Assembly: GCA_037903355.1 (NCBI GenBank)
Contig: JBAJFE010000029.1
Span: forward strand, 682,001 to 746,000
Direction of reading: 5' to 3'
Length of the DNA: 64,000 nucleotides
DNA from: Trichuris trichiura
Taxonomy: Eukaryota > Nematoda > Enoplea > Trichinellida > Trichuridae
This document shows, one piece after another, positions 1-13,265 of the stretch. Position numbers and translations under genes: made by a program. The notes under the pieces are model-generated. The model was not told the DNA's origin, did no database searches, and saw nothing but the letters and a program-made list of their open reading frames with translations. Numbering within the stretch: position 1 is the first letter of the stretch; each line of letters begins with the position of its first letter.

Positions 1-108
1 CGATTCGGAAGGTTAGTGATTTTTCCAGCAAACTGGTCTCTTTGTGGGTTAAAGAGCAATTTCAAGTGACTGGCCGCTTCTTTCGTAGCAGCCGCTTCTT
101 AACGGATC

Positions 109-1297
109 ATGCTGATCATTGCTTTTGCTTTGCTATTTTTAAGGCTCAGAACGTTAGGCGCTGAGCAATACTGCTTTGAACGATTGCAGCAATACTTTAC
201 TTGCCTTAAAGATAAGTTTACTCAGGCGTTCAATGAATTCCGCGTATCTATAATGGCTGATCAACTGCTTGCGGCAGTAAGCCAATGCTTCAGCAAGTAA
301 GCAAGTAGACCTCGCCTGAATTTGTTTCTCGAACATTTTCTTCCGACATCATCCATCTATTCGACGTTTAGATACAATTGTTCAATTCCTAAGTTGTCCA
401 CTCTCCAAGAGGAAGGTGAAGAGCGATTTATTCGTTGGGTTCTGCAGAATGCCACCGTCTGGCTCGAGATATCTTATGAAGATGGAATTGAATGCATGAG
501 ACAGAGTCATGCATTCACTCGTCATGTCATAGAGAAGTGTTTGCGGCAAAAGCATCCTGGCTATCAACTGCCGGAGTCACCTGTGTCTGTCGGCCATTTC
601 GTTCGAAAAATGAAGGACCTAGGAAGCTCGTAAGAATTTAGTATTTCGCATGAGCAATCAGGATTGTATAGACCTTCATACACTAAGCATTAAAAAATAA
701 CATCAGTAAATCAGGAGGTGCGTCGACATGTTTGATGCGGTTCCAAGTTGTTGAATTGCAGGCTCGCTCTCTGGCCAATCGCTTTCGAAAGTCTCAAAGC
801 CGTCTATCATTCCAATGCTTGTTCTGCAGTTCGAACGAGCAAACTCAACTTGGACAAGTGCTTAAATGCAGCGTTTGAACAGAACACTGTGAATCCCTAC
901 AAAGCAATGAAGTTGCAAGAAGCAACATTTCACAAACTATGTAGCATCGACCGTGCCTGTTTAATCACGTTAGCGCAACGCACCGTTACTCAGATTCTAG
1001 AACATCTTTTTATTTCTGTCATATTATAGGCTGGGAGAAAATTGCAGTGAAACTGTGCGAACCGTATTACAACAAGCGTGCCAATGCGGATATGAAGAAA
1101 ATGACGAAATAGCCCGTACGCTGGAGGAAAGGTTGGAGCAATGTTATGACATCACCATGCGCGCTGATGTTCTTAGAGAAAAGATCATTGAGATAACTGA
1201 CCAAGTTTGCTTAAGAATGACACTTAGTTACAATTTATGCCAGAATGGTTTCTTCGATGAAAGCGGGTCACTGGCCGGCATTTCAACGGACAAATAG
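109..1297 (+). CDS. Secreted cysteine-rich orphan protein, 4 exons
   Basis: Four open segments join in phase through short introns: exons about 109-296, 372-629, 762-968 and 1030-1297. Every junction is phase 2 with GT/AG ends, and the introns are 75, 132 and 61 nt. The roughly 300-residue product starts with a hydrophobic signal peptide (MLIIAFALLFL, cut near GAEQ) and has no obvious membrane segment afterwards, so secretion is inferred. Cysteines are spread along the whole chain, often spaced 10-25 residues apart in helical, charged sequence. Blocks in exons 1, 3 and 4 look loosely repetitive. I do not recognise the family. The last exon could be followed by another that I could not find, and the first 108 bases show only the putative 5' flank. 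Confidence 0.5.
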
Positions 1298-3187
1298 CCA
1301 AAGTACGTCAGATTCGATGGATTAATTAAACATCTTCATAGAAACGCCAAATTTTCTTCTTCCTTTACGACCAAATTGCCAGCACTACCCGATGGACAAG
1401 TCGTTGCAATCAATTAAATCAATACCGGCAGCTATAGGAAGTCAAACAAAAGAACGACCAAACTGTCAGCTTCTTCAAACGGTTACGCAAGGTCTCTTCC
1501 TCCATTAGCCCGCGAATAACACAGTAATCCTAACAATAATCAGGTTTGTCTTACTCATAAGTAGACACTACATCAAAGAACATCGATTGTTGAGTCACTT
1601 TTGTTAATACTGCATTGGTTGACGCGGTAACGGTTTGCGATTGTGCTGTATATTTCGTGGACAATTAGCGACACACTGCCCGCAGCTAACTGCCTGAACC
1701 ATCCGCTGCCTCCTTAGAACAGGAAAATAGTCATATGCACTTGTATACACAGATACCTTCTTGTTTTTCATCCATGGAACTGGTGCTGGCAGAGAACAAG
1801 CACAATGAACGTGCGATCACTTTACTTTCGAGTTTTTGCATTAGGCTCTGTTTAATGTTGTCAGCAAACGGGTTATACAGGCGCTGTCCCTTTATATACT
1901 AGTCGATTCCCCAAAAAATGTGCGGTAGTCAAGAGGCAACCCTCGCACGGTATGCAAAAAAAGGTAAGCAGGTTGCTATCACCGCATTTCTGATTTAAAA
2001 GCGATGCAGTCACTGCAGCTCTAAGACCTCTTGTAAAAATAACGCCAGCATTAACGCGTTAAGCAAGCAATGTTTGGGTTATACTCATCCTTTTGAAATG
2101 CTTACAGAATGGCGGAAAATATATGAAGTAATTAAGGTGCTTTTCACTAAAATTCAACCTCTTTCAGTTGTTTGAATTCACTGTTGTTTCAGCATTCATG
2201 AAGATGCCATTCCCAACAAATAATTAAAAATTACATGCAGAAATTCAATAATATTGGTAATCTATATGTTTTCCCTTGCGCAGAGCTAAATAGTTTTAAT
2301 GACTGGAATTACAATGGGCGCAGGCTTTTGCCAGGCGGCATGAAAGCACATTTTCTGAGCAATCCGCGGACGCTCAGTTCAATTGAGGTGCGCTACAGTA
2401 TGAATACTGCTTACTAGCTTTCAGTTGCGTTAGCCGAAATGTGATTTCGCACGCACAGCTTAGGAAGCAAGCACTTAACGCTGTTATCAAAAAAGTAAAC
2501 TGCCCGTTACGCTGCTTTATTGTAAACAGCAGAACTTCAGAAAAACCGACATTTTCAAACGGCAAAACTATAAAGTTACACTTCAGCCAGCAATAACGAC
2601 GTCTTGAATGTTCATTACTTCTCTGCTTGAGTATTCAGTTAAACGCGTTTCACTGGCAGAATGCTGACGTGTGAAAAAGGGTCTAACTTGCATTGAATTT
2701 TAGCTTTTAACCTATATAAGTTGGTAATAATCAATGGATAACTTAAAGCAAAACTTTTGGAAGTGCTATTCGACATTTCGGGAGAGATGCGAAGTGGCGT
2801 TTAATAGTACTTGCTTTCTTGTTATCACCGTCATACTGTCGCATAAATTACTCATCGATGAATCATCAAAGTTTTCGCGGGGTTGGTTAATGTTAATTTA
2901 TAACGACCATTGTTGCTTCGTCAGCTTGGCGGGCACAGTTTATTCGCTGTTTAGATCAGACAGTTGCAGTAAAATTGTCATACGGACGCGGAATGTTGCG
3001 TAGAATTGCTGCTTCGTTTGAACTTAATATTTTTTTGTCGCGGAGAAATTAATGGGCAAACCTGTTTGCTTCTTGTCACGTGTGTGTTACTTTGGCTCCA
3101 TTTTAGGAGATTTTCAGCTAATGCTTTTTCTATATTCCTAGATGAAGCGCCTGAGTTTCGGTGAATTTTCGTGACTTCTTTTTGTGC
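1298..3187. other. Intergenic, no gene seen
   Basis: Only short random open frames occur here (the longest are under 90 codons, without splice-linked partners or family resemblance). The right end is presumably the promoter and 5' leader of the ceramide synthase gene. Confidence 0.5.
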
Positions 3188-6100
3188 ATGGCTGGCCTTT
3201 CCGACTGGTTTTGGAACGAAGATGTTTGGTTACCACCCGGAACTGGCTGGGACAACTTGGAAAGTTCTGGTATCGGCCATCTGCCCGACTTTTGTGACCT
3301 CGTCTTGCCGATTTATTATGCTTTTATATTTCTAATCGTTAGAGCTGCCTTTGAATGGTAAAGTCAATGAAGTGCTCTTTTAATACTTTATATTAACCCG
3401 TTGGCGTGATAGGAGTTTGGCCAGGCCGCTTGGTCAGGCTTTTGGTATTCGCGACTCGGAAAGTTCTCTACCTCATTTTTTCCATTGCATCGCTCACCGT
3501 TTCCGGTCGTTGCTCATCACAAAAAAGCGGTGCTTCAACAATCCTTCCGTAGTCAATGGCTTCGTTCAAAGCGGTAGTCCGGAAAAGAATGATCGCCGAG
3601 CGTCCGATTCGATGTCTCAGTTTTTACACTTGATCCATCAGAAGTCCTTGTTGGACAAGTTCTCCGAATCTTGGTAGATCTTAATCGTGATCAAAATGTT
3701 TTCCCTGAATATACTTTTGCAACAGCTGGAGATTCGTTTACTACTTGTTCATATTCGCCTATGGGCTCATCGTGCTTTGGGATGTAGGCAGTCAAACGGT
3801 GTATATTTTATATCGTTCATTTTAATATTTTCAGAAGCCGTGGTTCTGGGACACCTCCTATTGCTGGTATGGATATCCTTATCAGGTAATGCGGCTATCT
3901 CTGATTAGCGGCTATGCAATCTCCTTCTTCAGCCTGTCGACGACGAAATTCGATGGTACTACATTATCGAGTTAAGTTTCTACTGGTCTCTAATGTTTTC
4001 ACAGTTTGTGGATGTGGTCCGCAAGGTTAGCCGCCTGTACTGTCTTAACATTTTTTTAAAAAAGCTGTATATTTGTAAGGACTTTTGGGTCAACTTTGTC
4101 CATCACATAACCACCGTTTTATTGCTGTCGTTTTCATGGGTGGATAACTTTGTTCGCATCGGAAGTCTCGTTCTCATTGTGCACGATGCGGCCGACTTTT
4201 GGATGGAGGTAATGACTTTTTTCTGATCTCTGATTACTAAGTTAAAACACTTTGTGACCACAGCGTGGATAATTTTTTCAGAAGCTAATTGTTTGAGCAG
4301 ATAGTTCATCCTTTCTTTGGTAGTGTAGAAAACTGTTTTGCTTCTCGCTTTTAGCTTGCATATGCATCAGTTGTATTTTTGTTTAGACATCTCTACGCTG
4401 GCGCAAGGCGATGTTTCGAAGTCGCTGCAGCATGTTGCCCCTGTTTAAACTGGCATTCATTATGTTGCCACCTTAGCTTAATCGTATAATCAAAGTCGCA
4501 TGTATATTGGCAGCTACGTCCATCCAAGCATGTTATGTTTTCGCAGCGGAACGTGTTGCTCGATTCCTGCTTACGTATTAGCCTAGGATACATCACCTTA
4601 AACATACGCATACATATGGTCTAAGCTGTCTTAAGTTGATGCGTGCAGAAGATGTGGATGGGATACTTCTCTTCCGAAATCTCTGATAAGTGAAAACGTA
4701 CAATACTTATATATTATGCCGTGAAAAGTTTTCGTAGTTCTGTTGATCTGCGCACTGAAGACAGCTTGCAGTACATCGTTCGATGTTCTGTTATCATTTA
4801 TTAAGTGCGGTTAGAGTTTCCGTTTCACGAACGCCGCCAATTATAAAATTGATTGACGGAACAACCCGCGGAGGATAAGAAATCAAAAGAAAAGTTTACT
4901 CGAGCTTTTGGCTCACATCTAGAGCTACCTTCAGCGAAAAAGCTAATCTTAAGCCTGCAGTGCGTTTTATTATCTCAATGGGTTATTCCTTAGGCAAATT
5001 CTATAATATAACAACCTCTAAACCAGTTAACGAAAAACTGATCGAAAACGTAGCCAACATGTCTGTTTTGTTCCCGTACTTCGTGCCACTTTTTACTTGA
5101 TGCAACGTGCAACTAACTACTCAAAGTTCGTCCACTCTTTCACTTTCCCTTAACATATTTCAAGTTAAATAATTAAAAATAATCACGCGATGAGGCGATT
5201 CAGTTCCTTAGGCTTTGCTTTCTAGGTTAGTTTTTCAGCCTTTGCCTTAAAATGCAATTGTTACTATAACTATCCATATTTCGAATCTGACCTCGCAGTG
5301 TCAGTGTATCAGTAAAGTAACTTTTTTTAAAATTTAACCTACCGTATCTGCTATTTTGGGTTGACTGAACTTCGTCCTTTCTGACAGGATGTTTTTTCCT
5401 GTTACTTTTTAGAGGCGCTATACTTTTTCTTAGCATTTAGAAGGTTCAAGTCCGAACTGTAATGCTTTCGCAAGCTTAAACGAGTGAACAAGGCTGAACC
5501 TACGACTAAGCAGTTATAACGAAGTTCTCTAAACGATGTACATTAATTTATGTTGTCCCCAGTTGTTACGATCGACCCAAGAACTGATCCTGCATGATCA
5601 TTATAATGTGAGTAATTGTTTATGAACTGCTTCAGAAATATGCTGCATGAGTGCGGAAGTGTATCGCAACGGCAATCGATTTTCCGCGGAAATGGAGGTT
5701 GAGCTCCGTTTAATGAATCGCTAATGCGGCTGTTCCCTTAGGAAATGCCGTTTTATCGTCCACTCTTCCTGTTCGCAAATTGGCTTAGTCGTATTCGTCC
5801 GTTCAGAAAAATACCGCGATAAACAACTGTGATCAATTAGTAGCGCTGTTAACAAAAGCGTTTTTATTTGTCGTATTAAATGTCATCTTTTGCTTGTTTG
5901 CTTTTTATAAATTTAATAAGCAGCTTACTGATAAAAACGTTATTTACGTCAACAATGTCTTTTATGCAGCGGTTAGGATGGGTCTGTTTTTCTTGGTAAA
6001 AGTTAATTCACAATGATTTCATATCTTTTTAAAGTTTTCAAATAGCTCATCTGCACCTGGCGAGTTTTCGCTTTTTCAGGGTGCTAAAATGGCCAGATAT

Positions 6101-6533
6101 TGCAAGAAAGTAACGCTTTGTAACGTGCTGTTTGTTATTTTCACCGCCGTCTGGTTCGTCACAAGATGCGGTTTGTATCCTTTTAAGTAAGTTCTCAGTG
6201 GAAGAGTTAAAGAACTTTGTCGCAGAATAATGATGTTTTTTTTCAGAATAATTTATTCGACAACGTTGGAAGCACCTGCATTAGTGGAATTCTTTGGCGC
6301 TTACTATATATTCAACGCGTTGCTTTTGATTTTGCTTGTCCTGCAGCTGTTTTGGTCAGGTTTAATTTTAAAGATTGCAGTGAACGCTGTTCGTAGCGGT
6401 GAGGTGAGATCACTCGTAATTGTTCATGCTTTTTTCATCGAACTAATCACGTTTATTTGTTTTGTAGACTGATGACGTCCGAAGTGACGCTGAGGATAGC
6501 GAACCATTATATGTAGACAAAAAGAAAGATTAA
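3188..6533 (+). CDS. Ceramide synthase (TLC/Lag1 domain), 9 exons
   Basis: This enzyme N-acylates sphingoid bases with fatty acyl-CoA in the ER membrane. Exons are about 3188-3357, 3413-3673, 3726-3783, 3835-3885, 3933-4025, 4080-4208, 6080-6186, 6247-6403 and 6468-6533, giving about 363 residues against 380 for human CERS2. The N-terminus reads MAGLSDWFWNEDVWLPP, the family opening. The Lag1 motif is complete: the HH of VHHITT, FSWVDNFVRIGSL, the HD of IVHDAADF, and GAKMARYC just after the long intron. Hydrophobic segments cover the TLC fold and the C-terminus is acidic (DDVRSDAEDSE) and cytosolic. No homeobox-like segment is seen. Intron 6 is about 1.87 kb while all others are 50-70 nt. The start is the only Met giving the family N-terminus. 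Confidence 0.93.
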
Positions 6534-8183
6534 GTCAGTGAAGATTCGCTCAAATATTGCGTACTCCTCAGCCTTAGCTGATGTCAATGTTGGCGGTATC
6601 AGCTTGAGGTCAAAATTTTCGTAGCTCATGCTGCTTGTTACCGTTTCTTGTCACTTTGCTTTTCGCGCCCTATTTTGGTTTTATTTGCCTTCACAGACCC
6701 TTAGGTCGTCGCTTCAATGTGTTGCAGCGCGTAGAATTATTCTAAATTCATTAACCAAAAAAAGTTGGAACGCGATTGCGGTGGACTGCTTATTTGACAA
6801 CTTGTTGATTTATATTGTCGTTGACATTAAATACGCGTTCATTATGTATGATTTCAGAATGCACCTGTAAAACGCCGTTAATCTATTCTCCGAAAATTTA
6901 ACACACGCCTAACTGGAAGGAGCGTTTAACTGGCTGTTCCGAACAGTGGTTCATTTTACATGATTCCATTTACGCTATTTGACTTTGGCTTCCAATAAAA
7001 AGTATATCACGGTTCAATCCTGTTTTATAGGATCATCTTGGAAATTCGTCCCTTACGAGGAATCGGCATTGGTGACTTGTGCGTACGGTAGTACACCCAA
7101 ACAACGATTTCTGCAACGCTGTTTCATAAATCCAATTTCTTCATTGAAAATTCGCTCTATCATTGGCGAGCGTAAAGAAGCTTGTTCAGTATGGTAACCC
7201 ACGTGAACTACTGATTATTTTACCTAACAATACTGTGAACTGTAGAAAAGAGTAGCTTAACTGTAACTGCGGTTGACATTCCTGCGCATCATAAAGGAAC
7301 AGAAACCAAACGAGCAATTTGTCCAATGCTTCAAATGGGGCTGTTGTACAACTACAGCCTATAGACAGAAATTTTAGATCTGCGTTGAAACTTGGAATCA
7401 GCTTTTCTCTTTTTACTGTTTTAAAAGTACAAATGTGGAACTGTCGAGCGATTGCTTTCATCGACAGTTAACTATTATTAAGCGGCGAAATTGTAGCAAG
7501 AAAAAAAAGTTACACCATGAATGCGAACGCTCACTCAGCAAATTTTTCTATGACTGATGGGCATACAAGGCAGCAACCCAATATGCAATCTTTCAGGCGT
7601 TTCTACCGGAGCTGCAAATGCGGTACGAATAGTTAATCACGTTCAACTTGCTATCTTTAATTAAAAGCACTGATTAGTAATTCTAGCGTCAGTTTGCTTT
7701 TAAAAGCAAAGCATTAATAAGCATTTGAGAAAACCATAGATACCATTTGAAATGGTCCTTAAGTAACAGAAAAATGAGCGCGAAAGCGTAATAAGCTTTT
7801 CATGTCGCTTACATGTGCCATACCACCTAACGGAAGTTCGAGTGTAATCATGCAGTTTTAAGATGTAATAGAAGTCACCATTGTTGCCTATCAGTTAATA
7901 ATCTTTTATGCGCAGATTGAAAATAAGCTTTTCGCTTGCAAAATTGCAACTTTTTGTTAAAGATGCGTAAGCTTACAGTAGTCCGCGACTTTTCCAGAAA
8001 TTTCATGATTGGCAGGTACAGATTTAGCTGTTTGCGTACTGTAGAGCGTTGTTCCATTATAGTGGCCGAACTGCGGTATTTTACCATGTCAACCACTTCA
8101 GGCAGGTATAAAACGGTTACTTTGTTGTTTTTCTTTTAAATTTGAACTTATACAAAATGACATAACTTAGTTTAGTCCTTTGC
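6534..8183. other. Intergenic, no gene seen
   Basis: This is the 3' flank of ceramide synthase and the 5' flank of p23. Open frames here (for example 6628-6870 and 7186-7461) show no family resemblance and no splice-linked continuation. Confidence 0.5.
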
Positions 8184-8987
8184 ATGATGTCGCAGTCAGT
8201 ATTCACGTAAACTTGCCTAAGAATAGCAGCAGTTTACGAACGTTGTTTTATAGCAGCGTACTGCACGCTCCAGTTGAATGGGCTCAGAGGAAAGACTTAA
8301 TATACGTGACGATCTGCGTGGAGGATTGCAAAGATCCCAAAATCGATATTACTAACGAACGGCTTGACTTCAGGTACTTTTTCTTCTTCCATTTTCTCGT
8401 CTATGTTAAGGCTTTCTATTCTAGTGGCGTTGGTGGCACTCCGAAGCAGCAGTATGAAGCACACGTCGAGTTTTTCGGCGAAGTAGACAGCTCGGTATAT
8501 GTTGATCTTCCGTTTGAAGTAGACCAACGATGTTTTCAATGTAGAAAGTTCGCAGAATTGAATCCGACAGAAAAATACAGTTAGTAATTAACAAAAAGGA
8601 GTCCGGTCCTTTCTGGCCTAGATTGCTAAAGGACAAAGCAAAGGTTTGGTGGTGCAAAATTGATTTTAACAAGTGGAAAGACGAAGACGATACTGGCAGT
8701 CTGGACAATTTTGACCCGCTCTACGACGTAGGTGTTACTGGCAATGTACTTGTCTTTACCAGTATTCTTTTCAGCCCATGCAATCGGATTTCAACTTCAA
8801 CGGGGATATGGTTTGCGCTGTTGAAGAAATGTTATTAGATTGCAATGTTTTCTACTTTCAGGGTGATGACAGCGATAGCAGTGATGAACTTCCCGGCTTG
8901 GACGACGAACCGGAAGATGAGAAAAATGATCTGGCTAGCGAAAAAACTGAACCGACAAAGGATACAGTGGAGGAAAAAGCTGTCTAA
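8184..8987 (+). CDS. PTGES3: Hsp90 co-chaperone p23 (CS domain), 6 exons
   Basis: p23 binds the closed ATP state of Hsp90 in the cytosol and nucleus and slows ATP hydrolysis to stabilise client maturation. Exons are about 8184-8206, 8254-8373, 8425-8518, 8581-8727, 8775-8810 and 8862-8987, all in phase, giving about 182 residues (human p23 is 160). The CS domain begins HAPVEWAQR and carries the p23 signature GPFWPRLLKDK and then DFNKWKDEDD. The tail is acidic (GDDSDSSDELPG onward, many D and E), as in all p23 proteins. Two adjacent ATG codons (8184 and 8187) could each start it. The exon 3 donor near 8518 was chosen because reading on would put a stop before the WPRL block. Confidence 0.9.
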
Positions 8988-9062
8988 CCGTAGCCTCTTG
9001 AACTTACGCTGACATAATTTTGGTATCTGAATATGCTGCTTTGTGGCAATATTGACTTCATT

Positions 9063-9068
9063 AATAAA
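9063..9068 (+). terminator. Poly(A) signal AATAAA after p23
   Basis: A canonical AATAAA lies about 75 nt after the p23 stop codon, a normal distance for a short 3' UTR in a compact genome. Confidence 0.6.
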
Positions 9069-11654
9069 GTATTTTGATCTTGACTGTACATCACAGGGTG
9101 CTTCTTGAAATGTCTGAAGGATACGTTCCTTCCCTCATGCAAAAGCTTCACGTAATGGCTATATAGTTTCGTAAAGGGCAACAAGATAAGCGTCGGTTCG
9201 AATCAAAAAATTGTGGGCATTCATATTAACGTTTTTCAGCGTTTACTTTAAAGTGGACGCCGCCTTAGTTTCTCTTAAGTACGGTACGCTTTCACTGAAC
9301 TAGCGCCAAGGTGATGGCCTTGAACTTCGAATGTTTTAGCCGTGCAAATGTAACTGCGTTTCGCTTGGTGCTTATCATGATTAACTGATAAAGTAAGACG
9401 TGGACGTACCGTCTGAGAACTAAAATTTAGCAACAGCCAACGCGATACTGAGCAGCCGTCGTTATACGTCTCACGTGACTTATGATACTCAGGTACAATT
9501 ACATTGAAGAGTAGTAAAACCCGCGTTGTCCAAACGCCGCAAGTTTAAAATTTTGTTTGGGTGCTACTGCATAATTAATTGTCAATGTGAAGTACGCTTA
9601 ATAGCAACATATGGGATTTGAACCGCCTGTTGGAAAAATATCCATGTTAAACGAAGTGACCTCGCAACACTTCTCCAAAGCCAGCTGTTCAATGAGCATT
9701 TATGTGATTATCTGAAATTTACTCATTAATAGTAAGGTCATAGCCAATGACATAAGTCAAAAATAGTCAAATGAAGACAGCCAAGTTTGGGCATGTTTGC
9801 AGACAAGCACCATTTACTTTTTAATAGCAGCAGTTGGAATAAATATGCAGCACGGTTGTTTCACTAATGCGCCGTTTTCACTATAACAAAACATGAGCAA
9901 GTTTTACTTTTAAGATCTGGCAAATCCGAATTTAAATATCTGCAACCCATTATCTCAAAAAAAGCTCAATTAGGTGAGAACATGGTCTGTTATCAAAGTT
10001 GTTTTATGCATTGTGTAAATACCATCTATGCAGATCCTCTGCATATGAGTTGGGGCTGTAATCTTAGTCGGTAAGTTATGCATTTTGAAGTTTTTAAGGT
10101 CGTCGACTCCTGATTTACGCATTTTGACAAGACAACTTACAACTTACTGTATTTGTAAGCCATTTTACAGGGAATCTATAGCCAAGTTTCTGAAAGACAA
10201 TTTTTCAAAAGCAGTCATGTACAACCGAACAGCATTAGCTAAGCCGAATGTTAAAACACGAATACACCATTATGCTAGTTCATAATACATTCAGCTGCTG
10301 TCGCTTGGCTATTTACTGAGTTTCCTTGGTAGTGAATGATTCAAACTTTACCGAATGTGCAAACTGTACTTATTTTAAGCTTATAACAATGTCACTGAAG
10401 TTTTTCAACTGTTGGACTCGTATGCAGCAAGGTAACGGCTCTCACGAGATTACTACGAATTTTAACCTTTACAAGATTAATTCTACGAATTTTTTTCACA
10501 ATTCTACTTCAGCAATTGGAGGAATGGTTTGTTAGTTATTTTTCTTACTTATAAGACACTTTCATTTTGCCTTTTCTTATTCTAGGCTTATTCGCGTTAA
10601 TAATGGGCAATTTGCGACGGTTTGAAACGGAATAAATTATGTGCAAGTACATTAACAGCAACGCGTTACTTGTTATTTGGTTTACAAGTAATTAGCCTTT
10701 GCAATTTGGCCGACCTCACTTTCTCATAATTGGGTTATTTCTTATAAACTTAATGGTTTTGAGAAGTCGTAACAAAGAACAGTCAGTTAAGATTGCACGA
10801 GCGAAAAGTATTCAACAATCACTCTTTACAGTAATCCATACCCGGCCTTTCTGTTCTGTCCTTAAAACTACGTATTGAACTATGTTGTGCAGCGTTACTT
10901 GGCTACCGCTTTTTCTATAAAATTTCAAGGTAGTACGTGTTTTTTGCTTTCCAATTCGCCTTCTGTTTGCAACGGGTCAAAACCGTTTATTAAACCAAAA
11001 AACTACAAACCGCGAAGGCGAAACCCGCCCCCATCGTCATCGAAATCACTGATTGTTATAGTCCTTTTCCGGATTTGTAGATTTTCGCGCGAATAAACGG
11101 TTTTCATCCGCTATCGAAGTCCTTACAAAAACTTACGTGTTTCCCGCCACCTAAATCTGTACTATGTTTCCAAGTATCCGAAATAGGCGGTTTTGAATGG
11201 AAAGAGCAAAAAAGTCTGTCCTTTCATGTGTGTCGACATAGCTATGACACATACACGTGTGTTTTATTAATTGGGTTTTTCAAGCTGACTTTTGAAAAAG
11301 AAGTTGTTGTTGCCCACGCGGTGTGACTCATCCCCATTTCCTATATGTTATTGAATGAGATCTTCCTGTCAGTGAAGTTGAGAAACACCCCTTTTGTCTT
11401 AGCACGTATCCGTCGTATTGCTACCCTCCAATTTAAACTGTAAACATTATTAATGTAAGAAACATCAAAGCAGCTTTGTGACATCTGTTAAGTATGGCCT
11501 TCTTATTAGGCAATACTACGAATTTTTCCCTTTGTAGAAACAGCACCAAAGCATCCGATTATTACGCTCAGGCTTCATTTTTTTCAGTTTTAAGTTAAGC
11601 GTGCTTTTTTCTAGGCATTTTAGCGTTGAACTTGAATAGTTTTCTACTAAAGCA
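9069..11654. other. Intergenic, no gene seen
   Basis: A 2.6-kb AT-rich stretch with only short unrelated open frames (10085-10285, 10326-10535, 10875-11096). I see no repeat, RNA gene or recognisable exon. Confidence 0.45.
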
Positions 11655-11735
11655 ATGGTAGAAACAACAAGTCTTCCGGGTGTTGTTCAACAGTTTTCAG
11701 AGTTTCTTCGAAACGTTGCTCCAACTTTTTGGTAA
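11655..11735 (+). other. Upstream ORF overlapping the XPNPEP3 start (TAATG)
   Basis: ATG at 11655 opens a 26-codon frame whose TAA stop shares its last A with the ATG of the aminopeptidase gene. The peptide begins MVETTSLPG and ends APTFW. It could be a regulatory upstream ORF. Alternatively, because the overlap reads TTTTG/gtaatg, it could be an exon with a splice donor at that point. Confidence 0.35.
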
Positions 11736-13265
11736 TGCCCTTTCTTCATCGACTGTTAGCTTCTTTTAATTCACTCGGACTTGGTTGCCGAAATGCAGCA
11801 ACTACAGCGAAGCGTTCTTCCTCCATAGCTGCGCGTTATTTGGGTCAGCCTTCGCCCAGTTCTCATCCACATTTGATTGGAAAAGATTGTGTCACTCCTG
11901 GGATTTCGAAAGTCGAGTACGCTGAACGAAGAGCGAACTTCTGGCGTAGATGTTGGACCCACTCAGCTGTTAAGAACCAGATCATCCTGATTCCAGCAGC
12001 CACAGTCTCATTAGCAGCTCCTGATGTTCCTTATGTGTTTCGTCAAGATTCAGATTTCTTTTACCTCACCGGCTTGAGAGAGCCTGCTAGTCTGTTGATC
12101 TTGTATGGCAGTGAGAACACTCCAAAGGCGGCTATATTTGTTGCCGAACGAAACAAAACGAAAGAGTTGTGGGACGGGCCTGTGGCTGGCACAGACGGAG
12201 CCCAGTGGCTTACAGGTGTCGATTGGGCTGCTACTCATTCCTCTATCGTAGAGTTTGTGCAAGGTTACGTAAGCACTTGTAATCCGCACAGCACCAGCGC
12301 GTGGTCAGTTTGCAAAGATAGAACTAAGGGAAATACCTCCTATCGGCTCAGCGTCGAGATACTTGAAAATGCCGGAATGTCGGTGCAAAGTGGCTCAAAA
12401 GTATTACATGAATTGCGTTGGCGAAAATCACCCGCAGAAATTGACTTAATGCGGCGTGCGTGTTCCATCGGTTCTGAAGCAATGGCTTCTACAATAAAAT
12501 TTTCAAGCGCCGGTCAAGAGGAGAATGTTCTGATTGGCAAAATGGATTTTGAATGCCGTCTGTTAGGTGCTGAAAAGTTAGCATATCCACCAGTTGTTGG
12601 CGCTGGCGATCGTGCCAACACAATTCATTATTTGGATGCTAATCAGGTGAAAGAAGAGGGCACTATTGTTAGTAATTATTTCAATTTGATCTTTTCAGCT
12701 AATTTGCGAAAACGAACTTATTCTAATGGATGCAGGATGTGAATTCGGTGGCTACGTATCTGATATAACCCGTACGTGGCCATCCACGACATCTTTCACT
12801 GCACCACAGGCGCTGCTATATGATATATTGTATGATTGTCAACTGCAACTCATAGATGGGTTAAGGCAACGCCGACTCGCCGACCTTAGATCCACTTACA
12901 TGGAAATGTTGGTACGGTTAGGTCTGGGCCTGCAGTCAGTTGGAATTTTGCCAAAGAATTTTCGCGCAGCTGATATGCTACAGATGAGCGGGAAAATTTG
13001 TCCTCATCACGTTGGCCATTATTTGGGTTTGGACGTGCACGACACGGGTGATGTTGCAAAAGATCGTCCGCTAGAACCTGGAGTAATCATAACCGTAGAA
13101 CCTGGCCTTTACTTCAACTCTGATCGGGAAGATATACCGCAACCTTTTCGAGGCATAGGTATGCGCATAGAAGACGACGTACTGATCACAGATACTGGCG
13201 TAGAAGTGCTCACTGATCGTTGCCCGAAATCGCGGACCGATTTAGAGGCATTGCGGAAAGGATAA
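11735..13265 (+). CDS. XPNPEP3: Mitochondrial Xaa-Pro aminopeptidase (XPNPEP3/Icp55-type), 2 exons
   Basis: This M24B metallopeptidase removes N-terminal residues ahead of proline or trims imported mitochondrial proteins. Exons are 11735-12646 and 12699-13265 (intron 52 nt), giving about 492 residues against 507 in human. The first 40 residues are rich in Arg, Ser and Ala without acids, a plausible mitochondrial presequence. The family entry block RYLGQPSPSSHPHLI follows, then the creatinase N-domain. All five metal ligands of the pita-bread fold are visible: Asp in LMDAGCE, Asp in SDITRTWP, His in HHVGHYLG, Glu in VEPGLY and Glu in RIEDDV. Reading through the intron instead would end the protein before the second half of the active site. 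Confidence 0.93.

Noticed and set aside
9195..9215. GGTTCGAATC resembling a tRNA B box
   Set aside because: No acceptor, D-arm or anticodon stem could be built around it. A similar box near 5447 (GGTTCAAGTCC) also lacks a cloverleaf.
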